Source: an uncultured Chlorobiaceae bacterium (GTDB taxonomy: Bacteria > Bacteroidota > Chlorobiia > Chlorobiales > Chlorobiaceae). Taken from it: a DNA stretch of 35,941 nucleotides. The notes beneath the pieces were generated by a model. The model saw only the letters and a list, made by a program, of their open reading frames with translations. It ran no database searches and was not told the DNA's origin. Both the position numbers and the translations under genes were made by a program. How positions within the stretch are numbered: the first letter of the stretch is position 1; every line of letters starts with the position of its first letter. Shown piece by piece: positions 17,111-24,755 of the stretch. The stretch covers positions 1-35,941 of the forward strand of contig CAISRC010000112.1 in the NCBI GenBank assembly GCA_903887845.1. Reading direction: 5' to 3'.

Positions 17111-17141
17111 AAAGCCGCCCGATTCTGAGGCGGCTTTTTTT
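17111..17141 (+). terminator. intrinsic terminator after tRNA-fMet
   Basis: AAAGCCGCC (17111-17119) pairs with GGCGGCTTT (17129-17137) around a 9-base loop and is followed by T's to 17141. It ends the tRNA (and possibly metG) transcript just before the namZ ribosome site. Confidence 0.85.
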
Positions 17142-17166
17142 GTGCATATTATTTCGGAGGCACGCA

Positions 17167-18429
17167 ATGACTCTTGATCCCAGCTCGTTTTCGATGCTTT
17201 ACGATATTGGAAAAAAGAGCTTTTTTATGCTCTGGCTAACTCTTGCAGTTCTCTTCCTTGTTCCGCATCCTGTCTTTGCTGAACAGTTGCTCAATGGCAT
17301 TGATCGGCTTGAAGCCTCCGGGTGTCGGGAGCTTACAGGTTTGAGCGTTGGCCTTATCACCAATACAGCAGGCGTTACCCGGGGAGGGGAGCAGGATTAC
17401 AGTGTGATGCTCCGGAGTGGCGTCAGGCTGAAATTTCTCATGGCTCCCGAGCACGGTTTTTCGGCTGATATCGAAGCGGGCAAAAAGGTCGGCAGCACGG
17501 TTGTTGCCGACACGATCCCGGTTTACTCACTCTACGGCGTCTCCAAAAAACCTGCTATCCAGCAGTTGCGGCAGATTGATGTGCTTGTTTTTGATCTTCA
17601 GGACATAGGTACACGTTGTTATACCTACATCTCGACCATGAAGAATGCCATGGAGGCTTGTAATGAGGCTGGCATAGCTTTCATGGTTCTGGATCGCCCC
17701 AATCCGGTTGCGCCCCTCTCACCGGAAGGTTTCATGCTGACGTCCGGATATGAGTCCTTTGTCGGAGCCGTCAATATTCCTTATGTTCATGGAATGACGG
17801 CAGGTGAAATTGCCTTGCTGTTGAAGGAGCAGCGTTATAAGAAGCTTGATCTCAGGGTGATACCCATGCAGGGGTATCGTAGAAACAGGTTTGGCGATGA
17901 GTATCCGGGGTTCACCTTTAAGAGCCCTTCGCCGAATATCAGAACTGTTGATACGGCAATAGTTTATCCCGCTACGGTCTTTCTTGAAGCGACAACGGTC
18001 AGTGAAGGGCGGGGTACCGACGCTCCCTTCATGCAGTTTGGTGCCCCTTATATCAAGAGCGGGGAACTTGCTGTTGCTCTCAGGAAATACGAGCTTCCCG
18101 GAGTGTCGTTTGATAACGTTGTTTTTCAGCCATGCTCAGGCAAGTTCAGTGGAGAGCGTTGCGAGGGGCTGAAGCTTTCTCTGACCGACAGAAAAACGTT
18201 CAGCCCCTTCAGAACCGCGACGGCGCTTCTCCTGGTGCTTCAACGTCTTTACCCTGGGAACATTGCTCTTGACAGGAGGGGCAAGTTTTTTGATAACCTT
18301 GCAGGGACACCTCTTTTCAGGGAGATGATCAAAAAACAACTGCCGCTTGAGGTTATTATGGAAGAGAGCCGTCGTCAGGCAGGAGAGTTTAGCCGAAGTA
18401 ATCCTTCACGTTTTTTTCTCTACCACTGA
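17167..18429 (+). CDS. DUF1343/NamZ-family exo-beta-N-acetylmuramidase, exported
   Basis: A 420-residue exported protein of the DUF1343 family, whose characterised member NamZ removes terminal MurNAc from peptidoglycan fragments. The start at 17167 is chosen because CGGAGG (17155-17160) sits 6 bp upstream; longer in-frame readings run through the tRNA gene and are not real. An N-terminal signal (around residues 19-38, ending VFA) is followed by the family blocks GLITNTAGV, FLMAPEHGF, VFDLQDIGTRCYTY and VLDRPNP. Its site of action is the periplasm. It fits a cell-wall recycling theme with MurB and the lytic transglycosylase. It converges on cfa with only 4 bp between stop codons. Confidence 0.9.
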   Translation: MTLDPSSFSMLYDIGKKSFFMLWLTLAVLFLVPHPVFAEQLLNGIDRLEASGCRELTGLSVGLITNTAGVTRGGEQDYSVMLRSGVRLKFLMAPEHGFSADIEAGKKVGSTVVADTIPVYSLYGVSKKPAIQQLRQIDVLVFDLQDIGTRCYTYISTMKNAMEACNEAGIAFMVLDRPNPVAPLSPEGFMLTSGYESFVGAVNIPYVHGMTAGEIALLLKEQRYKKLDLRVIPMQGYRRNRFGDEYPGFTFKSPSPNIRTVDTAIVYPATVFLEATTVSEGRGTDAPFMQFGAPYIKSGELAVALRKYELPGVSFDNVVFQPCSGKFSGERCEGLKLSLTDRKTFSPFRTATALLLVLQRLYPGNIALDRRGKFFDNLAGTPLFREMIKKQLPLEVIMEESRRQAGEFSRSNPSRFFLYH

Positions 18430-18433
18430 CCAG

Positions 18434-19552
18434 TTAGCGGGGAATGGTTACTTGGCCCCTCAGACCGTTTTTTGAGAGCAGTATCTGCCAAAGCTGGAGA
18501 AAATGGGTCCGAAACGCACCTGAACAGCTCAGAAGGTAGAAGCACCACATACGGTAAAATTTCTCGCTGTAGCGGGATTGCAGTTCAGGCCATTGCTTCT
18601 CCAAATTCTCATGCCATGCCTTGAGCGTCAAAGAGTAGTCATAGGTAAAGACATGCCAGTCTTCGAGGATGAAGAGCCCTTCGTAGTTTTTTGTTATCTG
18701 GCTTGCAGACGGAATCATTGAGTTTGGAAAGATGTATTTGCTGATCCAGGGATCGGTATTTGCACAGGGCAGATTTCCCCCTATGGTATGCAGGAGGGTC
18801 AATCCATCCGGCTTCAGGCTCCTGTTGATTATCTCGAAGTACTCACGATAGTTTTTATACCCGACATGTTCGAACATGCCTATCGAATAAATCCTGTCGA
18901 AAGAACCCTGTATTGTGCGGTAGTCTGTTAGTCCGATAGTCACGGGCAGCTCTCTGCATCGTTCCCTGGCAATTTTAGCCTGTTCGGTTGAGACGGTTAT
19001 TCCTGTTACCGAAACTCCATAGTGTTCGGCGGCAAATTGGGCGGCGCCTCCCCAGCCGCAGCCGATATCAAGCACCGACATGCCGGGCTGAAGCTGCAGC
19101 TTGTCGAATACAAGGCGGAGTTTCCCTTCCTGGGCTTCGTCAAGGTTGTTGGCCTCTTTCCAGTATCCGCAACTGTAGATCATGCGTTTATCGAGCATGG
19201 TTTCAAAGAGGTCGTTGCCGGTGTTGTAATGTTTTTCGCCTACGGCAAAAGCCCTTGAAGGAGACTGCAGGTTGTAAAGCTTTCCAATAAGTTTACCGGT
19301 CAGCTTTGATGGAGTGACTATTTTTTCATCAGCTTTTGAACTGAGGAGTCTGAAGAAGAACTCTTCAAGGTCATCACAGTCCCACCATCCATCCATATAG
19401 GCCTCTCCAAGACCAAGATTTCCCTTGGTGATTGCGCTTTGAAACACTTGAGGGTGGTTGAATTGAAAATCCCATGGACGGTTGCCCCCTATTGTGATAT
19501 TGGCCGGTTCGAAGAGCCTCTCAAGCTGTTTTCTGAAAAAGTTGTCTGACAT
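18434..19552 (-). CDS. cfa: cyclopropane-fatty-acyl-phospholipid synthase family methyltransferase
   Basis: A 372-residue SAM-dependent enzyme that adds a methylene bridge to unsaturated acyl chains in membrane phospholipids. The N-terminal lipid-binding part includes GEAYMDGWWDCDDLEEF. HYNTGNDLF (108-116) and YSCGYW (126-131) line the active site of known Cfa proteins. The SAM site is LDIGCGWGG (161-169), and GMFEHVGYKNY follows. The length is close to E. coli Cfa (382). It is peripheral to the inner membrane. The acyl substrate is inferred from the family. A 9-bp dyad lies 130-153 bp upstream of its start. Confidence 0.94.
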   Translation of the reverse strand: MSDNFFRKQLERLFEPANITIGGNRPWDFQFNHPQVFQSAITKGNLGLGEAYMDGWWDCDDLEEFFFRLLSSKADEKIVTPSKLTGKLIGKLYNLQSPSRAFAVGEKHYNTGNDLFETMLDKRMIYSCGYWKEANNLDEAQEGKLRLVFDKLQLQPGMSVLDIGCGWGGAAQFAAEHYGVSVTGITVSTEQAKIARERCRELPVTIGLTDYRTIQGSFDRIYSIGMFEHVGYKNYREYFEIINRSLKPDGLTLLHTIGGNLPCANTDPWISKYIFPNSMIPSASQITKNYEGLFILEDWHVFTYDYSLTLKAWHENLEKQWPELQSRYSEKFYRMWCFYLLSCSGAFRTHFLQLWQILLSKNGLRGQVTIPR

Positions 19553-19681
19553 TCCCCGATATTTTGTTTCGATAAAGGGTGATATGATGATCTTTTCGCT
19601 GGAAACTCTTATGCTGTAAATCGCAAAATCCGGAAAACCATGTCGCTGACTTTTCTGTCGCTATCGGAGGGGGGGCAGCAA

Positions 19682-19705
19682 ATCACTTACTTCATTGTAA
19701 GTGAT
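19682..19705. repeat. 9-bp inverted repeat between the STAS gene and cfa
   Basis: ATCACTTAC (19682-19690) and GTAAGTGAT (19697-19705) form a perfect stem around a 6-base loop. On the minus strand it starts 14 bp after the STAS gene stop, so it may end that transcript, although no T-run follows. It could instead be an operator for cfa. Confidence 0.5.
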
Positions 19706-19718
19706 ATTTCTGTATTTG

Positions 19719-20306
19719 TCAAGTTTTTTTTGGGCGTCCCCTTTTTTTTAAGCCAGACTCTTTCCCTGTCAGGGGATCTGCTCTTTCGGAGTCACTGGAT
19801 ACTTCATCTGATTCCACAAGATGCTCGTCAAGATGTTCATCGAGATGTTCGTCATGCAGATCGGGTTCTACAATAAGGTCAAGGTCATCGCAGAGAAGTT
19901 CGTCTATAATTTCATCTGCTGGCGTCTGTGATTTTCCCCGGGCACCACGTTTGCTTTTCATTGCCGGTTCGATGAGGGTCATAACCTCATTGATGGATGA
20001 AAAAATGTACAGTTGTTTGTCCAGATTGGTCAGTTTCAGAAGATCTTTGATCTGCTTGCAGAGGGAGACAAAAATTGCGAGTCCAGTGGATTGATTGGCA
20101 AGCTGATGGGCAAGCAGCATTGAGCTTATCCCACAGGAATCAATAGCTTTTACCTGGGAAAAATCGATGATCAGGTTTTTGGTGCTCTCCTTGTTAACCA
20201 TACTGTCAATTTCCTGCTTGAATGAATCGCTATGACGAAAATCGAATACCTCTTCCTCGATTTTCAGAATAGTTAACTCTTTACGCGTTGATATCGAATG
20301 TTTCAT
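19719..20306 (-). CDS. STAS-domain protein (anti-sigma antagonist-like) with acidic repeat and AT-hook-like tail
   Basis: 195 residues. Residues 1-~112 form a STAS domain like SpoIIAA/RsbV. The switch segment is IDFSQVKAIDSCGIS (47-61), where Ser57 aligns with the phosphorylated serine; the next position is Cys rather than Ser. STAS antagonists bind anti-sigma kinases, or sit in stressosome-like and chemosensory switches. A low-complexity tail (~117-195) follows. It is acidic and contains three DEHL units (152-163), then ends in a basic KKRGRPKK (187-194) that resembles an AT-hook DNA-binding core (RGRP). No cognate kinase or phosphatase is nearby. It lies 162 bp downstream of miaA on the same strand. 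Confidence 0.82.
   Translation of the reverse strand: MKHSISTRKELTILKIEEEVFDFRHSDSFKQEIDSMVNKESTKNLIIDFSQVKAIDSCGISSMLLAHQLANQSTGLAIFVSLCKQIKDLLKLTNLDKQLYIFSSINEVMTLIEPAMKSKRGARGKSQTPADEIIDELLCDDLDLIVEPDLHDEHLDEHLDEHLVESDEVSSDSERADPLTGKESGLKKRGRPKKT
19818..19853 (-). repeat. three tandem 12-bp units encoding DEHL repeats
   Basis: Three near-identical 12-base units encode Asp-Glu-His-Leu three times in the tail of the STAS protein. Slipped-strand copy changes would keep the reading frame. Confidence 0.75.
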
Positions 20307-20468
20307 GGTAAATTCCTGCTATAAAACGTGTAAAATATTACTATTAAAACACACTAACAATTCTTTGTTCCGTGGGCTTTGATACTCGGTTAAAAAAATC
20401 CGACAGAGCTGGATGCAAAAACATTATTAATACCTAAGGTAAAAAAAAAGCTCATTGTTAATATTTTT

Positions 20469-21407
20469 TTAAGCCAAAAATTTACTGTTTTCCAACCCCT
20501 TCCAAAGAATATCAGCATTCATCCAGTTAACGGTAAGTCTGTTGTTGAAAAAAGTCAACTGTCGTTTGGCATAGTTGCGCGTATGCTGTTTGATCAGTCT
20601 CACTGCTTCAGCAAATTCAATTGTGTTGTCGAAATATTGAAACAGTTCCTGATATCCCACCGATTGCAGCGCGGATGTTCTTTTGTCGGCAAGAAGTTTA
20701 TGATATTTGTGATACAGCAGTTCAGCTTCATGGCAAAGACCGGTTTCAATCATGTCATCAGTGCGCTGGTTGATGCGCTGATAGAGTGTTTCACGGGGTA
20801 TTGAAATCCCTGTAGTCAAAAAGTGCAGGTCGGTTTGCTGCTGTTTACCCCTGGCCTGTAACTCAGTCACACTCAATCCTGTTATCTCAATTATTTCAAG
20901 GCTTCGAATCAACCGCTGTGTTTTTGTGGGGTCAAGGGTTGCTGCCTGTTCAGGATCTTTCTGGATCAGCTTTTCGTAGAGTCGTTCTTTTCCGCTGTGT
21001 TTAAGTTCAACCAGCAGCCTTTCTCTTATTTCCGGGTTTGCCGGCGGTAAAGTCGCAAAACCTTTGAGAACTCCTTCAAGATAGAGGGTAGAGCCACCTG
21101 CTATAATTGCTCGTTTTCCACGTCGGTGAATATCGCGGATTCGTTTAACGGCTTCATTGGCAAAGTCTCCGGCAGTGAATGACTCCCCGATATTTTTCTC
21201 GTTGACAAAATGATGTGTCACTTCCTGAAGCGCTTCTGTCGAAGGTTTTGCCGCGCCGATGTCGAGTTCCCTGTATATTTGTCGTGAATCGGCTGAAATG
21301 ATTTCAGCCCCGATTTTTTTTGCCATAGCGAGGGCAAGAGCGGATTTACCGGAAGCCGTAGGGCCGAGGATCACAATGACTGGCGGCTGTGCTGCTATGG
21401 AGCGCAT
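20469..21407 (-). CDS. miaA: tRNA dimethylallyltransferase
   Basis: A 312-residue MiaA of normal length. It prenylates A37 of tRNAs that read UNN codons. The P-loop is GPTASGKS (15-22), followed by ISADSRQIYRELDIGAAKP (37-55), which binds tRNA and substrate. GGSTLYLEG, DPTKTQRLIRSLE, and the C-terminal SALQSVGYQEL and TRNYAKRQLTFF are all standard. Cytosolic. It follows maf by 21 bp and probably belongs to the same transcript as maf, the symporter, the PfkB kinase and the GH13 gene. Confidence 0.96.
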   Translation of the reverse strand: MRSIAAQPPVIVILGPTASGKSALALAMAKKIGAEIISADSRQIYRELDIGAAKPSTEALQEVTHHFVNEKNIGESFTAGDFANEAVKRIRDIHRRGKRAIIAGGSTLYLEGVLKGFATLPPANPEIRERLLVELKHSGKERLYEKLIQKDPEQAATLDPTKTQRLIRSLEIIEITGLSVTELQARGKQQQTDLHFLTTGISIPRETLYQRINQRTDDMIETGLCHEAELLYHKYHKLLADKRTSALQSVGYQELFQYFDNTIEFAEAVRLIKQHTRNYAKRQLTFFNNRLTVNWMNADILWKGLENSKFLA

Positions 21408-21428
21408 GGTTATCCGAAGATGCTGATT

Positions 21429-22007
21429 TTAAAAAAAGGTTTTCAGCGATTTACAGACACGCGAAATCGGGAGCCCGACAACATTATAGTAGCACCCCTC
21501 AATGCGCCTCACATGACAGGCGATCAGGGGGTCCTGAATGCCGTAGGCTCCAGCTTTGTCGTACGGTTTTTCTGAAAGAAGGTAGCGTTTAATTTCATTG
21601 TCGGACATTGGCTCAAACTCTACGGTGGTGCTCACGCATTCGGTGTGGGTCTTGTTGCCGTAAAGAAGCACAAATCCGGTATAAACCCGGTGGGAGCGAT
21701 TCTGAAGACTTTTGAGCATAGTGAATGCCTCATCGAACCCAGCCGGTTTTCCAAGGATATAGTTTCCCTTTGCCACAACAGTATCCGCAGCGAGAATAAT
21801 GGTGTTGTGACCATGGTCGGGCAGCAATACTTTTGCCGCTTCGGCTTTTTCAAGAGCAATTCTGGTAACATTCTCTTCAATTGACTGTGAAGGGTCAAAT
21901 GTTTCATTGGTGACAACCGCCAAAGTTTCAAACGGAATAAGCATCAATGAGAGAATATCGCGTCGTCTCGGTGACTGCGAGGCAAGAATCAGGGCTGGTT
22001 TCCCCAT
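21429..22007 (-). CDS. maf: Maf family nucleoside triphosphate pyrophosphatase
   Basis: A 192-residue Maf/HAM1-type pyrophosphatase that hydrolyses canonical or modified dTTP/UTP to the monophosphate, a house-cleaning role linked to septum inhibition in some bacteria. The substrate loop LASQSPRRRDIL (8-19), ADTVV with Asp75, GKPAGFDEAFTML and KPYDKAGAYGIQD are clear. The KAGAYGIQD form is typical of the dTTP/UTP (YhdE) subgroup. Cytosolic. It lies 9 bp after the symporter stop and 21 bp before miaA. Confidence 0.94.
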   Translation of the reverse strand: MGKPALILASQSPRRRDILSLMLIPFETLAVVTNETFDPSQSIEENVTRIALEKAEAAKVLLPDHGHNTIILAADTVVAKGNYILGKPAGFDEAFTMLKSLQNRSHRVYTGFVLLYGNKTHTECVSTTVEFEPMSDNEIKRYLLSEKPYDKAGAYGIQDPLIACHVRRIEGCYYNVVGLPISRVCKSLKTFF

Positions 22008-22016
22008 GGTTGTTTG

Positions 22017-23777
22017 TCAGTTCAGGTTGTTCCAGCCCCGCCGGTTCAGGTCTGCAAAAATAAGGGATCCGGCAATTACTCCAGCACCAAGGAAAAGTGA
22101 TCCCTGGAGGATGTCGCCAAAGATAAATTTCCCGGTGCCGAAAAGGATAGCGTAAATCATGATAATTCCGAGTGCCCAGTCAACAAAGAGCATGACAAAG
22201 CCGCTGTCGGCTGCAACATCAGGCAGATTTATGGAGACCTTTTTCCATAGAACACCGCCTACACGTGTGGTTCGGTAGAAGGTCTCTAATTGTGCGGTTT
22301 CTGTTGGCGGTGTCAGAAAAGTTACAATAAGGGTTGTCGCAATGGTAAAAGCGACAATAACAAAAATCGAGAACGGAAAGGTAATGGAGGTAAAAAGTCT
22401 GATCCAGGTGAATGCGATAAACGGCGCCACCATGGAGGTGATTTCCGACCACGCATTCAGTCTCCACCAGAACCAGCGAAGGATGAGAACGAATCCAGTG
22501 CCTGCTCCGCACTGGATAATGAACTCCCATGCTCCGGTGATGGTGTCGAGCACAAAAAAGGTGATATAAAGAGCAAAAGCCGCAGTCAGAAACGTGGTAA
22601 TTTTTGAAACCCGGACATAGTGCTTTTCAGTCTCATTTTTTTTCAGGAACCGTTTGTAGAAGTCGTTGATCAGATAGCTTGTCCCCCAGTTCAGGTGGGT
22701 TGAGAGGGTTGACATGTAGGCCGCCAGGAAAGCGGCAATAAGCAGCCCTTTCAGCCCGGGGGGCAGCACAGCTTTCATGACATAGACGAAGCCGTCCTCT
22801 TTCTGGTTCATCGGCAGGTCGGGAAACATGACGAGACTCACAAGGCCGACAATGATCCATGGCCAGGGTCTCAGACAATAATGGGCAACCGTAAACCAGA
22901 GGGTTGCAAGGAGCGAATGTTTCTCGTTTTTGGCACTCATCATGCGTTGAGCGATATAGCCGCCGCCGCCCGGTTCAGATCCGGGGTACCATGATGACCA
23001 CCATTGGACGAATGCCATAGCAGCAAACGAGATGAAAGGCAGAGCTACTGCTCCAGTGATGCTTTTACCTGATGTCGAGGAGGTGAAGGTGGGGAAAAAG
23101 TCGAACATCCATGCCGGAAGGGCTTTGGTGAGGCCTCCCGCTGAGACCACTGCAGGTGAGTGAACGGCGAGGACGGCAAGAATGATACAGCCTGTCATGG
23201 CAATGACAAACTGCACGGCATCGGTAATGGATACCCCCCATAACCCTGACAGTCCCGAATAAAAGGTGGTCAGCAGGACAAGAATGACAATGGCAACTTC
23301 AGGGTTCAGCTCCGGGACCATGATCCGGATGATCTTGAACATGGCGAGGTTGACCCATCCGATGATGACTGCGTTGATGAAAAGGCCGAAATAGATGGCC
23401 TTGAATCCGCGCAGAAAACGGGCTGCTGTGCCGCTGTAGCGCAGCTCAATGAACTCAAGGTCAGTAAGAATTTCTGCCCGTCGCCAAAGACGTGCAAAAA
23501 AGAAGACGGTCAACATTCCGCCGGAAACAAAGGTCCACCACACCCAGTTGCCAGCAATACCGTTTTTTGCCACAAATCCTGCAACGGCAAGTGGTGTGTC
23601 AGCGGCAAAGGTTGTCGCTACCATGCCGGTACCGGCAATCCACCAGGGGAGCTGGCGCCCCGAAAGAAAAAACTCTCCGACATTTTCCGAAGCGCGCGAG
23701 GAGAACCACAAGCCAATAACAAGCGTCAGGAGGAGGTAGCCGACGATGAAACTGTAATCAAGGATGTTGAGCTGCAT
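22017..23777 (-). CDS. sodium:solute symporter (SSS) family transporter
   Basis: A 586-residue multi-spanning inner-membrane protein. The N-terminal YSFIVGYLLLTLVIGLWF (8-25), FFLSGRQLPWWIAGTGM, and the Na+-site region ATTFAADTPLAVAG are characteristic of the SSS fold, and GLSGLWGVSITDAVQF follows. About 13-14 hydrophobic segments are visible. The substrate cannot be assigned; the family includes sugar, amino acid, proline and organic-acid carriers. It sits between the PfkB kinase (39 bp upstream) and maf (9 bp downstream). The GH13 and kinase genes upstream would fit a sugar, but that is only context. Confidence 0.9.
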   Translation of the reverse strand: MQLNILDYSFIVGYLLLTLVIGLWFSSRASENVGEFFLSGRQLPWWIAGTGMVATTFAADTPLAVAGFVAKNGIAGNWVWWTFVSGGMLTVFFFARLWRRAEILTDLEFIELRYSGTAARFLRGFKAIYFGLFINAVIIGWVNLAMFKIIRIMVPELNPEVAIVILVLLTTFYSGLSGLWGVSITDAVQFVIAMTGCIILAVLAVHSPAVVSAGGLTKALPAWMFDFFPTFTSSTSGKSITGAVALPFISFAAMAFVQWWSSWYPGSEPGGGGYIAQRMMSAKNEKHSLLATLWFTVAHYCLRPWPWIIVGLVSLVMFPDLPMNQKEDGFVYVMKAVLPPGLKGLLIAAFLAAYMSTLSTHLNWGTSYLINDFYKRFLKKNETEKHYVRVSKITTFLTAAFALYITFFVLDTITGAWEFIIQCGAGTGFVLILRWFWWRLNAWSEITSMVAPFIAFTWIRLFTSITFPFSIFVIVAFTIATTLIVTFLTPPTETAQLETFYRTTRVGGVLWKKVSINLPDVAADSGFVMLFVDWALGIIMIYAILFGTGKFIFGDILQGSLFLGAGVIAGSLIFADLNRRGWNNLN

Positions 23778-23816
23778 ATCTTTTTTTTGCCTGAAATGTT
23801 GTCTCTCTCCCTTTCC

Positions 23817-24728
23817 TTAGGCGTCGATTCTTGAAAGTTCACGGAAGCTTTGGAACCGGTCTTCGATTTCAAGCAGCTCAAGCGATGCAATTTTTTCGGT
23901 ACCGAACTTTTCTACGCAGAAGCTTGCCATAGTGCTGCCGTAAAGAACAGCTTTGCGCAGTTCAATATCGTTGATGGTTTCACATCTTGAAAGGTGGCCG
24001 ATAAATCCTCCGGCAAAGGTATCACCGGCACCAGTGGGGTCAAAAATATTTTCGAGAGGGAAGGCGGGAGCGGCAAAGATACCATTGTCGGTAAAGAGCA
24101 ATGCTCCGTGCTCACCTTTTTTGATGATAAGGGTTTTCGGGCCCATCTGGCGAATGATTCTTGCTGATTTGACAAGATTTGGATCACCGCTCAGGAGTCT
24201 TGCCTCCCCGTCGTTTATGATGAAAATATCAACGCGCTCAAGAGTTTTTTTGAGTGCCTCCAGTTTTCCTTCAATCCAGAAGTTCATGGTGTCGCAGATG
24301 ACGAGTTTCGGTGTCTTGATCTGGTCAAGCACCTTGAGCTGAAGGGCGGGGTCTATATTGCCGAGGCAGACAAATTCCGCATTCTGATACTGATCGGGAA
24401 CAACGGGATCGAAATCTGCAAAGACGTTTAACTGGGTGTCGAGGGTGTCGCGGGTGTTCATGTCATAATGATACCGGCCGGCCCAGCGGAACGTTTTCCC
24501 GTACTCAATCTTCTGGATCCCTTTTGTGTCTATGTTTCTGGAATGTAACAGTGCGAAATGTTCATCCTCGAAGTCATAGCCGACAACTCCAACCATCTGT
24601 ATCGTTTCGGTAAAATAGCTGGCCGACAGGGCGATATAGGTCGATGACCCGCCAAGGGTGTTGTCGGAATGTCCAAAAGGCGTTTCGATATCGTCAAAGG
24701 CAAGAGAGCCAACAATGAGAATAGACAT
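23817..24728 (-). CDS. PfkB-family carbohydrate kinase
   Basis: A 303-residue ribokinase-fold kinase. The N-terminal substrate motif is LGGSSTYIALSAS (25-37). The C-terminal PfkB signature DPTGAGDTFAGGF spans 230-242, with catalytic Asp236. ATP-dependent phosphorylation of a sugar, nucleoside or related alcohol is expected. The insertion and lid sequence (RWAGRYHYDMNTRDTLDTQL) does not name the substrate for me. Cytosolic. It is 27 bp after the GH13 gene and 39 bp before the symporter. Confidence 0.9.
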   Translation of the reverse strand: MSILIVGSLAFDDIETPFGHSDNTLGGSSTYIALSASYFTETIQMVGVVGYDFEDEHFALLHSRNIDTKGIQKIEYGKTFRWAGRYHYDMNTRDTLDTQLNVFADFDPVVPDQYQNAEFVCLGNIDPALQLKVLDQIKTPKLVICDTMNFWIEGKLEALKKTLERVDIFIINDGEARLLSGDPNLVKSARIIRQMGPKTLIIKKGEHGALLFTDNGIFAAPAFPLENIFDPTGAGDTFAGGFIGHLSRCETINDIELRKAVLYGSTMASFCVEKFGTEKIASLELLEIEDRFQSFRELSRIDA

Positions 24729-24755
24729 AAGGCTGATAGTTTGGTTAATGAAAAC

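Noticed and set aside
20431-20441. TACCTAAGGTA palindrome between miaA and the STAS gene
   Set aside because: A short palindrome in an AT-rich gap; without conservation data it is not strong enough to call an operator.
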